From the NCBI RefSeq assembly GCF_002776695.1, contig NZ_LFJC01000003.1, positions 3,123,188 through 3,187,187 on the forward strand: 64,000 nucleotides of DNA. The letters run 5' to 3'. Below are positions 52,440 through 61,157 of the stretch, one piece after another. The notes below the pieces were generated by a model. That model saw only the letters and a program-made list of their open reading frames with translations. It did not search any database and had not been told where the DNA came from. Position 1 is the first letter of the stretch; every line of letters starts with the position of its first letter. The DNA comes from Bradyrhizobium nitroreducens (GTDB lineage Bacteria; Pseudomonadota; Alphaproteobacteria; Rhizobiales; Xanthobacteraceae). The translations under genes were made by a program, and so were the position numbers.

Positions 52440-53831
52440 TTGTCAGCGCAATATAATCCGGCCGAATTTCGGCCGCTCACCTTCCACGATGCGGTGCCCG
52501 CATTCAAGGAGGGACGGAGCAACCCACGAAAATATCTGGAGAAATGTCTGGAGGTGATCGAGGCCCGAGAGCCCGTCTTACGTGCTTGGGTGGAAATGAA
52601 CATCCCGGGAGCGAGGTCCGCTGCGGATGCATCGACCAAGAGGTATCAATCGGGACGTCCGCTATCTTCGATCGACGGCATGCCCGTTGGCATCAAAGAT
52701 CTCTTGATGACCAGGGATATGCCCACGCGTATGGGCTCGCCGCTGTACGAGAATAACTTTCCGAAGCAAGACTCCGCTTGCATTCAAGCGCTCAGAGCGG
52801 CCGGTGCGATCGTTCTTGGAAAGACGGTAACCACCGAGCTGGGTATGTCTCATCCCGGGCCCACGACGAATCCCTTTAGCCCGATCCACACACCGGGAGG
52901 ATCCTCAAGCGGCTCCGCGGCGGTGATCGGAGCGGGTATGGTGCCGGCTGCCATCGGGACCCAAGTTGTCGGCTCCGTCATCCGGCCCGCGAGCTTCTGT
53001 GCGAATTACGCCATTAAGCCGACGATGGGCGCCCTGAACCGGGGCGAGCGCCAGGGCTTCAGTCAAAGCCATCTCGGGGTCCATGCCGGAAGTCTGGCGG
53101 ACATGTGGCATGTCTCGATCGAGATCGCGAAGCGCTCCGGCGGAGATCCGGGATATCCGGGCCTCTTCGGCGGCTCGGAACTTCGCGCGGCTGAGCGACC
53201 GACCCGACTTATCGTCATGGAGGCGCAGGGGTGGCCCGAACTCGACCACGATACGAGAGGTGCCTTCGAGGACCTGCTATCCGATCTCGGTCGCGCCGGT
53301 GTGGAGATCACTCGTCGCAGCGAACATTCTCTCGTTGAGGCATTTGAACGAGCAATCGGCGAGAGCCTGGAAATAACACGGGACATCTGTGCGTACGAAA
53401 TGCGTTGGTCGCTCGAGAATCTCGTGCAGCAATTCGGCGGAGGTCTCAGCGATAGCCTCACGTCGCGCCTGGATATCGCGCGGCAAATGACGCAGGATGA
53501 CTATCGGCTCGTGATTTCGAGACGGGAAACCGCAAGAGCCGCGCATGCCTCGATTGCACATATCGCCGACGCAATCATCTCCCCGTCTTCGATCGGTCCG
53601 GCGCCGCGGCTCGACAACAAGGGGGTGGACTCGGGCGTGGTCCATACCACCGGTCTTCCCAACTACAATGCCGTTACATCGCTGCTTGGAGCACCTACGA
53701 TCACGATACCGATGCTCGCGGTGAAAGGGCTTCCCGTAGGCGTCCAAGTGATCGGCCAGCAGCACACGGACGACCGTCTCGCCGGCATTGCGCGTTGGAT
53801 CGCGGAGACCATTCCGCCGCGCTCCATTTGA
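52440..53831 (+). CDS. Amidase signature family hydrolase
   Basis: This 463-residue Ser-cisSer-Lys hydrolase cleaves carboxamides to acid and ammonia. The catalytic lysine is in VGIKDLL (about 85), the glycine/serine core is GGSSSGSAAV (about 153-162), and the nucleophile loop reads GTQVVGSVIRPASFC (about 173-187), slightly divergent from the usual GTDTGGSIRxPA but keeping the serine. The TTG start at 52440 follows AAGGGG. It diverges from IclR and has the consensus operator in front. It would release ammonia from a half-amide or amide produced upstream (inference). Confidence 0.88.
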   Translation: MSAQYNPAEFRPLTFHDAVPAFKEGRSNPRKYLEKCLEVIEAREPVLRAWVEMNIPGARSAADASTKRYQSGRPLSSIDGMPVGIKDLLMTRDMPTRMGSPLYENNFPKQDSACIQALRAAGAIVLGKTVTTELGMSHPGPTTNPFSPIHTPGGSSSGSAAVIGAGMVPAAIGTQVVGSVIRPASFCANYAIKPTMGALNRGERQGFSQSHLGVHAGSLADMWHVSIEIAKRSGGDPGYPGLFGGSELRAAERPTRLIVMEAQGWPELDHDTRGAFEDLLSDLGRAGVEITRRSEHSLVEAFERAIGESLEITRDICAYEMRWSLENLVQQFGGGLSDSLTSRLDIARQMTQDDYRLVISRRETARAAHASIAHIADAIISPSSIGPAPRLDNKGVDSGVVHTTGLPNYNAVTSLLGAPTITIPMLAVKGLPVGVQVIGQQHTDDRLAGIARWIAETIPPRSI

Positions 53832-53904
53832 GTCAGAGGGCGTGCGCTCGGCGCGCGTCCTCTCCTGTTTCTATTTGCTGCCGGCAAGTCCTTCACAAGA
53901 ATTG

Positions 53905-53928
53905 TTGCAGAGCGCGACTGCTCTGCAA
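53905..53928. repeat. Perfect 9-bp inverted repeat
   Basis: TTGCAGAGC (53905-53913) and GCTCTGCAA (53920-53928) flank a six-base loop, 74 bases after the amidase stop. No T run follows, so it may be a transcript-end hairpin or a protein site; the sequence does not decide. Confidence 0.5.
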
Positions 53929-54076
53929 TCCATCGTTCGTTGTCCATTACTTGAGCGCCCCGCCGAGATCGCGTGCACCTGCGGCAAAACGGCGAGAGCG
54001 CGCATTCCGCGACGTTAGGTGAAGCTTTTGTGTTGCATGCGAGAGCCCACTGCGCTCTAATATAAATAGATGCGCT

Positions 54077-54096
54077 CGTATCGTATTGCAATTCAA
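54077..54096 (+). promoter_or_regulatory. IclR-type operator, site 4
   Basis: CGTATCGTATTGCAATTCAA matches the consensus at 17 of 20 positions, with the left 16 bases identical. It ends 51 bases before the system 3 binding-protein start. Confidence 0.7.
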
Positions 54097-54147
54097 TCGG
54101 CGCGACGAGCGTGCTATTCCATCGACCGTATTCTACTGGAGGGATCA

Positions 54148-55344
54148 ATGCGCAATCGTAGGGAGATCTTGGCTGCCGCCGCGGTAGGAATTGCGGCGCC
54201 GGCGTTGCTGCGGCGAGCTTGGGCGCAGCAAGATGCGATCGAAATCGGTAGTCTCGTGTCTCTTTCCGGTACATTCGCCAATATCGGCGAACAGGTCGAT
54301 ATCGGTAGCAAGGTCGCCTTCGACTACTACAAGACCGCTGCGGGCAAGCCTCTTCGGTACGTGCAAATGGACGACCAGGGCGACCCGGGTCGGGCCGTGC
54401 GGCTGACGCAGGATGCCATCCGTGATCGCGGCATTCGTTTCTTCATGAATTGCACCAACAGCGCCATCGCTTTGGCGGTCGCGAAGGAAGTTGCAAACAG
54501 CGGTGGCGTCTACATCAATCAGGCCGGCGCCGACGAGATGACCGGTTCGCTCTGCAACAAAAATACCTTTCGATGGCCGGTCGCGACCTACAGCGCGGTG
54601 AACACAACCGTGCGCCCCTTCATGAAGCAGTTCCCCGACGCGAAGAAGTGGTACACGATCACAGGTCAATACGTCTTCGGCGACAGTCTCTTGAAGAACC
54701 TGAAGGATGTATTGGGCGAGCTCGGTGGCCAGCACATTGGCAACAGCTATCATTCTCTGAGCGATCGCGAGTATAGCGGCTTCATCACCGCTGCAATCGC
54801 AGCGCAGCCCGACGTGCTTTGCATCTGCAATTTCGGCAGCCAGACGATCGACGTGCTGCGGCAGGCCGTCAGCTTCGGGATGAAGCGCAACACGAAAATT
54901 GTCGTCGTTTGGTCTACGGGCCTCGATCAATTCCAGTCTCTGGGCCCGGATATCTGCGAGGGCGTCTATTTCGGTGCAAACTACTGGCATGGCGTGGATA
55001 CCCCCGGCAATCGGCTGCTCTCGGGAGTGATCAAGGAGAAGCTCAAAGTGACGCCCAGCTATCTTCTGACCGCCGGCTGGGCCTGTACGCAGGCGACGGT
55101 AGAAGCTCTGAATAAGGCAGGTAGCACGGATGTGCCGGCGGTGATCAAGGCCTTCGAGACGCTCAGCTTTGAAGGCCCGACGGGACTCGAGAAGGTTCGT
55201 GCGGAAGATCATCAAGTCTTGAAGGACTATTATCTCCTGTTGGGCAAGCCGAAGGCCAAGATGCGTGACAAAGATGACTACGTCGAGGTCTTATCTGCCG
55301 AGAAGGCGTTCCTCTCGCCCGACAAGACGGGCTGCAAGCTATAG
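54148..55344 (+). CDS. LIV-type ABC transporter substrate-binding protein (system 3)
   Basis: This 398-residue periplasmic binding protein is of the branched-chain amino acid type. NRREILAAAAVGIAAPALLRRAWAQ is a twin-arginine-like signal, and the mature part opens IEIGSLVSLSGTFANIGEQ. GGAGG lies five bases before ATG 54148; longer reading to 54070 would run through the operator. Position under the IclR-type site links this importer to the amidase and LLM 1 genes (inference). The ligand is unknown. Confidence 0.9.
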   Translation: MRNRREILAAAAVGIAAPALLRRAWAQQDAIEIGSLVSLSGTFANIGEQVDIGSKVAFDYYKTAAGKPLRYVQMDDQGDPGRAVRLTQDAIRDRGIRFFMNCTNSAIALAVAKEVANSGGVYINQAGADEMTGSLCNKNTFRWPVATYSAVNTTVRPFMKQFPDAKKWYTITGQYVFGDSLLKNLKDVLGELGGQHIGNSYHSLSDREYSGFITAAIAAQPDVLCICNFGSQTIDVLRQAVSFGMKRNTKIVVVWSTGLDQFQSLGPDICEGVYFGANYWHGVDTPGNRLLSGVIKEKLKVTPSYLLTAGWACTQATVEALNKAGSTDVPAVIKAFETLSFEGPTGLEKVRAEDHQVLKDYYLLLGKPKAKMRDKDDYVEVLSAEKAFLSPDKTGCKL

Positions 55345-55352
55345 CCGCCTCG

Positions 55353-56216
55353 ATGTCCACTCAGGTATTCATTTTCGGAGCGCTAAACGGCGTCGGCATT
55401 GGAATGATCTACTTCATCCTGTCGATCGGTCTGACCATGATTTTCGGCCTGATGCAATTTGTGAACTTCGCGCACGGGGCGTTTTACATGGTCTCCGCCT
55501 ACGCCGCATTCGCGATAGCTCAATGGACCGGAAGCGTTCTTCCGGCCCTGCTGATTAGTCCGCTTCTGGCCGCGATTTTCGCACTTGTCTCCGAGCGAGT
55601 GCTGTTGCAGCGGACGTACAATTTGCCTCATGAGGCGCAGATACTGATTACCTTCGCGCTCGCGATCCTGGCGCAGGAGACGGTGACCATGATCTTCGGC
55701 ACCTTGGGAAAGAATGTGCCGGTGCCGGAGATGTTCAACGGCGTCGTGATCCTCGGAGGTTTCGTATATCCGTCATATCGGCTGTTCGTCGTGGCAGTGG
55801 CCGTGGTGGTGGCTGTAGTGATGTGGTTGGCAATCGAACGCACCCGTCTCGGCGCCATGCTGCGCGCCGCAGCGGAAAATGCCGAAATGGTCGGGCTGCT
55901 CGGATTCGACTCCCGCAAGATCTTCATGGGCGCATTTGCCTTCGGAGGGGCGCTCGCAGGCCTCGCCGGCGCTCTGGCTGCGCCGTTACGCGGCGTCGAG
56001 CCGCTCATGGGTCGTGAGGCCCTCGCGATCGCTTTCGTCGTCGTGATCCTCGGTGGGCTTGGAAGCTTCAGCGGAGCACTTTTGGCTGCGCTGCTCATTG
56101 GTATCACCCAATCGCTCATGAGCATGATCTGGCCAGGAGGAGCTCATCTCATGATCTATGGCGTCATGACGATGATTCTGGCGTTCCGCCCGACCGGGCT
56201 CATGGGGCGGTCGTGA
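55353..56216 (+). CDS. livH: LIV-type ABC transporter permease, LivH family (system 3)
   Basis: This 287-residue membrane subunit has SIGLTMIFGLMQFVNFAHGAFYMVSAY near the N-terminus and VVILGGLGSFSGALLAALLIGI near the C-terminus, both typical of LivH. It begins eight bases after the binding-protein stop and overlaps the next gene. Confidence 0.9.
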   Translation: MSTQVFIFGALNGVGIGMIYFILSIGLTMIFGLMQFVNFAHGAFYMVSAYAAFAIAQWTGSVLPALLISPLLAAIFALVSERVLLQRTYNLPHEAQILITFALAILAQETVTMIFGTLGKNVPVPEMFNGVVILGGFVYPSYRLFVVAVAVVVAVVMWLAIERTRLGAMLRAAAENAEMVGLLGFDSRKIFMGAFAFGGALAGLAGALAAPLRGVEPLMGREALAIAFVVVILGGLGSFSGALLAALLIGITQSLMSMIWPGGAHLMIYGVMTMILAFRPTGLMGRS

Positions 56217-57175
56217 TGACCAATGCAAGCCCGCGCTTTCCGAATGGAACGACTGTCGCAATCGGGGCAATTCTCGTCGCGTTGCCTTGGGTTTTGCCGT
56301 CGCTGACACTGGCGAGCGAAATCCTGGTGGTCGCAACGGGCGCCTTGAGCTGCACTTTGCTTCTTGGATCGGTCGGTCTGCTTTCATTCGGTCAAGGGCT
56401 TTATTTCGGCTTGGGGGCCTACGTATCCGCCATTCTCATTCGTGACTTCGGCATGAATGCGTCGGTTGCCGCCTTGGCAGCATCTGTCGCGGGATGCCTT
56501 CTAGCGGCTGCTGCCGGGCTGCTGATCGTGCGGCGCCAAGGCGTTTATTTCGTGATGTTGACATTGGCATTCGCGCAGATGGGCTTTTTTCTCGCGCTGG
56601 CCTTTCCGAAGCTGACCGCTGGTGAGAACGGCCTCGGAAACGTACCGCGAACGACCATCGCTTTCGGAAAGTTCGCGCTGTCGAGTCCCGGGCTGCTCTA
56701 TGCGTTTCTGGCGCTGCTTTGCTTCGCAGCCTTTGCCATCGTGCAAAGAATAATAGCGTCGCCATTCGGTAGCGTCCTTAATTCGATCCGCCACAACGAT
56801 AACCGCTCAGAAGCATTGGGGTACGACGTGCGCCGCTTCAAATTCGCGGCGGTTACCATCGCTGGCGGGATCGCAGCGCTGGCAGGCGCAATGAACACGC
56901 TCATGCTCAGCTTCGTGCCTTTGAGCGCCGTCGACGTCGAAACAAGCGAACGGTTGCTGATCGCTTCCCTGATAGGAGGAGTTGGATCCCCTCTGGGCGC
57001 GCTCGTCGGGGCTACGGTCCTCGGCGCAATGTCCGACTTTCTCTCACCGGTGTGGCCGCGTTGGTCCATGATTGTTGCATTGCTTCTGATTGTGGTTGTG
57101 CTGTTCCTGCGCGATGGGCTTCTTGGGTTGGGCAGCGTGATGGGACGCCACCGGAAGGAGGCTCCCAATGGCTGA
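56216..57175 (+). CDS. livM: LIV-type ABC transporter permease, LivM family (system 3)
   Basis: This 319-residue membrane subunit has GSVGLLSFGQGLYFGLGAYVSAI near residues 45-67 and GGVGSPLGALVGATVLGAM in the C-terminal third. The ATG at 56216 overlaps the LivH stop (TGATG); a GTG at 56213 would add one residue. It overlaps the LivG start by eight bases. Confidence 0.9.
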   Translation: MTNASPRFPNGTTVAIGAILVALPWVLPSLTLASEILVVATGALSCTLLLGSVGLLSFGQGLYFGLGAYVSAILIRDFGMNASVAALAASVAGCLLAAAAGLLIVRRQGVYFVMLTLAFAQMGFFLALAFPKLTAGENGLGNVPRTTIAFGKFALSSPGLLYAFLALLCFAAFAIVQRIIASPFGSVLNSIRHNDNRSEALGYDVRRFKFAAVTIAGGIAALAGAMNTLMLSFVPLSAVDVETSERLLIASLIGGVGSPLGALVGATVLGAMSDFLSPVWPRWSMIVALLLIVVVLFLRDGLLGLGSVMGRHRKEAPNG

Positions 57176-57920
57176 TCCTCTACTGACGGCCAAAGGCTTG
57201 GGAGTACGGTTCGGCTCGTTTCAGGCGGTTTCCGATCTCGACTTGTCGATAGATCACGGCTCCCTTCATTCCGTAATCGGGCCCAACGGAGCAGGCAAGA
57301 CCACGCTGTTCAATGCCCTGAGCGGGACGCGCCCTCCCACACAGGGCGAGATAACATTCCGGAACCGTCCGATAACGAACGTACCCGCCCATCGTCGCGT
57401 CCATTTGGGACTTTCGAGATCGTTCCAGCTCACCAATATCTTCCGCGACCTTCCGGTGGTCGAGAATATCTTGTTGGCGCTCCAGGCGGTCGCCGGTCGC
57501 GAGGCATGGACGTTTTGGCGGAGCCGCGATCCTTCGAAAGTATCGCGTCAGCGCGCTGCGGAATTGGCGGGTCAGGTCGGTCTGGCAACGCGCCTCGAAG
57601 CGCGAGCAGGCGATTTATCTCATGGAGCACAACGTGCTCTCGAGATAGCCATGGCTTTGGCTGCCGATCCCATGCTGCTGTTCTTGGACGAGCCGTTGGC
57701 CGGAATGGGGCTGGATGACGTGCATAGGACCAAACTTCTCATCAAGAGCCTCGCACCGCAGCGCACTGTCGTTCTCATCGAACACAATATGAGCGTCGTG
57801 CTCGATATATCGGACAAGATCACGGTGCTGGCGCAGGGCAGGAAGATCGCCGAAGGTTCACCGCAGCAAATTCGAACGAACGCCGACGTCAAGAGTGCGT
57901 ACCTTGGATCAGCCGCATGA
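57168..57920 (+). CDS. livG: LIV-type ABC transporter ATPase, LivG family (system 3)
   Basis: This 250-residue ATPase has Walker A GPNGAGKTT (about 38), signature LSHGAQRALEIAMA and Walker B LLFLDEPLAGM, with the switch histidine in LIEHNMSVV. AAGGAGG precedes the ATG. Its stop overlaps the LivF start (ATGA). Confidence 0.92.
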   Translation: MADPLLTAKGLGVRFGSFQAVSDLDLSIDHGSLHSVIGPNGAGKTTLFNALSGTRPPTQGEITFRNRPITNVPAHRRVHLGLSRSFQLTNIFRDLPVVENILLALQAVAGREAWTFWRSRDPSKVSRQRAAELAGQVGLATRLEARAGDLSHGAQRALEIAMALAADPMLLFLDEPLAGMGLDDVHRTKLLIKSLAPQRTVVLIEHNMSVVLDISDKITVLAQGRKIAEGSPQQIRTNADVKSAYLGSAA

Positions 57921-58618
57921 CCGCGCTCCTCATTCGCGATCTTCACGCTTGGTACGAGAAGAGTCACATCCTGCAAGGCGTGGATGTTGAGGTACAGAAG
58001 GGGAAGACGGTTGCCATTCTTGGCCGCAACGGGGCCGGAAAGACGACCACGCTTCGCTCGATCATGGGGTTAGTTCGTACCCAAGGAACGATCACTTTCG
58101 ACGGTAGATCGGTAGTTGGGGTTCCGACGCACGAAATCGCCGGTCGTGGTCTGGCGTTGGTTCCCGAGAACAGGGCGATCTTCAGCACGTTGGACGTCAG
58201 GGAAAACCTTAGTATCGCTCGTCGGAAGGGTTCACCCTGGACGCCCGACGCAGCAGCCGAACTATTTCCGGTGCTCAGAAAAAGATGGAAGTCGGCGGCC
58301 GGCCGGCTCTCCGGAGGCGAGCAGCAGATGCTTGCGATTGCGCGAGCTTTGATGACGAACCCGAAGCTGCTGCTGCTAGATGAGCCGACGGAGGGGTTGG
58401 CGCCGGTAATCGTTGACCAGCTAGTCGAGCTCATGCTCAACCTAAAGGCCCGTGGGCTCACCATTCTCCTCGTCGAGCAGAGCATACAGGTGTGCAGCGC
58501 CGTTGCTGACGTCCACGCGATATTGGACGAGGGCCGGGTCGTCTGGACCGGGAGCACGGCGAGCCTGTCTTCTTCGGCCGATATCCTGGCGAAGCATCTC
58601 ACCCTGGAAAATGCATAG
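57917..58618 (+). CDS. livF: LIV-type ABC transporter ATPase, LivF family (system 3)
   Basis: This 233-residue ATPase has Walker A GRNGAGKTT, signature LSGGEQQMLAIARA and Walker B LLLLDEPTEGL, then LVEQSIQV in the LivF style. It is the last intact gene of the catabolic region; only relics follow for about 890 bases. Confidence 0.92.
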   Translation: MTALLIRDLHAWYEKSHILQGVDVEVQKGKTVAILGRNGAGKTTTLRSIMGLVRTQGTITFDGRSVVGVPTHEIAGRGLALVPENRAIFSTLDVRENLSIARRKGSPWTPDAAAELFPVLRKRWKSAAGRLSGGEQQMLAIARALMTNPKLLLLDEPTEGLAPVIVDQLVELMLNLKARGLTILLVEQSIQVCSAVADVHAILDEGRVVWTGSTASLSSSADILAKHLTLENA

Positions 58619-58961
58619 CCTGTCGGGAGCGTCGATGGCGCGGCAAATCGAACTGAGGGGCGACGTAGTTCAGCACATCTTTCGCTCCAGCCTTACCGAC
58701 GAAGTCTTGGCCGCTTTGGATCAATTCTGGCCGCTCACGCGGCGTGGCTACATAGCTGGATGCTCCTCCGGCACGTAACCGCTGCGCAACCGAGGCCATT
58801 CCGGGATCGACTTGAGGAACGCTGCGTGGACCTCGAACCAATGTTTGCCGAATTGCTCTTGGAGCAATCGTCACTCCTCCCGCGATGGCGTGCAAGGGTT
58901 GTCAGACGGATCGCTCCGACGCAAATCCGTCGTCCGACGACGTGGGCATGCCGCTGGCAGC
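58619..58961. other. Degenerate region after LIV system 3
   Basis: No intact gene is present. A plus-strand frame from about 58635 to 58778 (ending GCSSGT) reads protein-like but is short and matches nothing recognised. The stretch leads directly into two identifiable gene relics, so it is probably decayed coding DNA. Confidence 0.4.
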
Positions 58962-59093
58962 GATGTCCTGGTTACGGCGGGTAGCTGGTCCGCACTCGAC
59001 TACAACACTGCCGCCCCGCAGAGCGTCACCGTGAAGGTGACTGATCAGGGCGGGATGACGGCGACCACGTCGTGCGAAGTGCACTCCGAGTAG
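58962..59093 (+). pseudogene. Relic of a cadherin/RTX-type adhesin repeat
   Basis: The frame reads VTAGSWSALDYNTAAPQSV and then TVKVTDQGGMTAT before a TAG. This is the LDYNTA...VTVxVTDxGG pattern of bacterial cadherin-like or VCBS repeats in large surface proteins. Only about forty residues survive, with no start or partner repeats. Confidence 0.5.
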
Positions 59094-59106
59094 GCGCCCA
59101 AGGGGG

Positions 59107-59383
59107 CTGTCGGAAGAGGTCGTATAATTCATCTCGCAGGAGAAGAACGAATCCGACTGGATGCTCCAGTGGCGGCTGGAAGCCTATCGGCGCTGGCTGA
59201 CCATGACCGAGCCGATCTGGGCGCGCGTCGACTATCCCAGGATCGACTTCCAGGACCCACGCGGCGCCGAAGCCGAGGAGGACGGTCTCCTCGCTCGACG
59301 AGATCGACCCGGAAGATCCCGACGGATCGATAAAATTCGATCAAATCCGCCCACCTTGGATTCAGCCCATTCTTAACCTTTGA
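59107..59383 (+). pseudogene. sufB: Broken N-terminal piece of sufB (Fe-S assembly)
   Basis: The frame from 59107 reads LSEEVV, a stop (TAA at 59125), then FISQEKNESDWMLQWRLEAY and RRWLTMTEPIWARVDYPRIDF, which is the SufB N-terminal block. Near 59258 the similarity moves to the +1 frame (AAPKPRRTVSSLDEIDPE, about 59261-59315) and then fades. An in-frame stop plus a frameshift, with no remaining SufB body, mark this as a relic of a partial copy. The functional sufB must lie elsewhere. Confidence 0.75.
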
Positions 59384-59506
59384 CCAACCGTCGGTCCGGC
59401 TTAACCGGGGGGAAGCGGCTCGGAGCCTATCCTTTGCCCCACAAGATCCGGGACAGGGACCGACGCAAAGCCGTCGACCGATGCGCCGGACAACGGGGCG
59501 TCGGTC

Positions 59507-60391
59507 ATGTCGGTCGTGGATCTCGCGCGGTTACTCCCGCGCGCATTGGGGATCGTGCTTGTCCTTCTGTTCAGCGGCGCAGGCTGCTGCGGAGCGTGGT
59601 CGAAAACGCAACCGAAACGGCCGGCGGCCCTCGCTGCCGTTGTGGACGCCACTTCATTGTTCACGGCTTTCCCCGCGCGTGCCGGGACGGACGGTATCCA
59701 GCTTGCTTCACTCGAGGCGAGGGGCCTGCCGGCGTCATCTCATGGGAGCGGATCGGCCGGCCAGGGGCCGTTCGGGATGTCGACGTTTCGCGCCCCGGAT
59801 GGACTGTTGTGGACGAAATGGCGCGACGTGGCCGCGAGGATCGACGTCGAAGCCGGGTTGATCGATGACTGTCGATCCGATGACGGCGGATGCCCGTCAG
59901 CGGCTGCGCGGAAATTTCTCGCCATCATGCGCGCGGCAAGTGACCCCGATATTCGGACCCGCGTCGAAGCGGTCAACACACGCGTCAATCGGGCGATCCG
60001 TTACGTCAGCGACATGCAACAGCACGGCGTCGTCGATCTCTGGAGCTCGCCGCTGGAGTCATTGGCCGCCGGTGTCGGCGATTGCGAGGATTATGCGATC
60101 GCGAAGCGGGCGCTGCTGCTTGCCGTGGGCGTTCCGGAGACCGATATGCAGCTCTTGCTCGTTCAGGACACGGTCGTGCGTCAACCCCATGCGGTGCTCG
60201 GGGTTCGCATCGACGGTCGCTGGTCCGTCCTCGACAACCGCAATTCAGAAATCATCGAAACCAGCGAGCTGCCCCACCTGCTGCCGTTGTTTGCGATCGA
60301 CCACCGTGGCGTCAGCTTGTTCGCGGTGCAGGGCACGAAAGGGTTGCCGCGGCAAAGCCAGCCCGACACGACGTCGGCGGCGGGAGCCTGA
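59507..60391 (+). CDS. Transglutaminase-like cysteine peptidase (BTLCP/LapG-like)
   Basis: This 294-residue exported protein starts with a hydrophobic signal/anchor (about 9-28). The catalytic cysteine is in GDCEDYAIAKR (about 193), the histidine in QPHAVLGVR (about 229) and the aspartate in VLDNRN (about 243). The family includes LapG, which releases large adhesins from the outer membrane. No LapD or intact adhesin is present, though an adhesin-repeat relic lies 400 bases upstream. The ribosome site is weak. Confidence 0.85.
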   Translation: MSVVDLARLLPRALGIVLVLLFSGAGCCGAWSKTQPKRPAALAAVVDATSLFTAFPARAGTDGIQLASLEARGLPASSHGSGSAGQGPFGMSTFRAPDGLLWTKWRDVAARIDVEAGLIDDCRSDDGGCPSAAARKFLAIMRAASDPDIRTRVEAVNTRVNRAIRYVSDMQQHGVVDLWSSPLESLAAGVGDCEDYAIAKRALLLAVGVPETDMQLLLVQDTVVRQPHAVLGVRIDGRWSVLDNRNSEIIETSELPHLLPLFAIDHRGVSLFAVQGTKGLPRQSQPDTTSAAGA

Positions 60392-60421
60392 ACCGAGGCG
60401 CGCCGGGCTGCACAATCGCCG

Positions 60422-60928
60422 TCACGGCTTGGTCATCGCGTCATAGGCCTGGCCAAAACCCTTGAACGAAACCGGGATGGCAATGTCCTGCAGGGCTGCG
60501 TCCTTGAACTGCAGCTTGCCGTTGTCGGTCAGGCCGCGAAGCTTCTTGATGACGTCGTCCTTGATCTCGATGTCGGCGATGCAGGCCCCGGGCAGACAGC
60601 GCCGATAGACGCCGACGATACCGGGATCCTTGTCGTCCGCGACCAGCTTTGCACCGGTCGGCAGCCACACGTTGATCGGTACCTGAAACACGATCTTCAT
60701 CGGATCCTTGCTGCTCTGTCGGCCGATCGCGATCTGGGTCACCGGTTGAGCCTGCCCCTTGATCTGCATCGCCTGCGCCATCTCGCAGGTCTTCGTCGTG
60801 TCGTTGACTTCGCAACGCACCGTCCAATCGTCATAGGACGCGGTGGTGCGCTGCGGTGTCTGTGCGAGCGCGCTCGTCATGGGAGCCGAGATCAGCGCGA
60901 GTGCGATCAAGGCGCGCGACATCGTCAT
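60422..60928 (-). CDS. Invasion-associated locus B (IalB) family protein
   Basis: This 168-residue periplasmic protein has a clear signal peptide (cut after ALA-Q near residue 23) and the IalB pattern: DDWTVRCE, a C...C pair (TKTCEMAQAM), VPINVWLPTGAKL and YRRCLPGACIADI with a second cysteine pair. IalB proteins are widespread in Rhizobiales, usually as several copies, and their biochemical role is poorly defined. It converges with the cysteine peptidase gene. Confidence 0.9.
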   Translation of the reverse strand: MTMSRALIALALISAPMTSALAQTPQRTTASYDDWTVRCEVNDTTKTCEMAQAMQIKGQAQPVTQIAIGRQSSKDPMKIVFQVPINVWLPTGAKLVADDKDPGIVGVYRRCLPGACIADIEIKDDVIKKLRGLTDNGKLQFKDAALQDIAIPVSFKGFGQAYDAMTKP

Positions 60929-61157
60929 GGCTTGTCTCCTGTTGAAGATCGATGGATGCGGCGTGTGCGCAGCAAGCGACCGCGATGCAGCTAGTGAGAA
61001 ATTCGCCGGCGCGCCAATTCAAATCGGAAATGATGGCTATTCACTCAGCCTATAGTGCGGCGTGGGCCGCACGTTCGACTTGTTTTCTTCGGCGCGCTAC
61101 GCAACAAGCAATTCCTGAACTCGCGGGGGGCGTGGCGTGGAAGGGCGGGGGCTTGGC

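Larger units (their letters stand above)
53832..54147. other. Intergenic region between amidase and LIV system 3
   Basis: No gene is seen. It contains the inverted repeat at 53905-53928, an AT-rich stretch near 54058-54070 and the IclR-type site at 54077-54096. GGAGG serves the next ATG. Confidence 0.55.
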
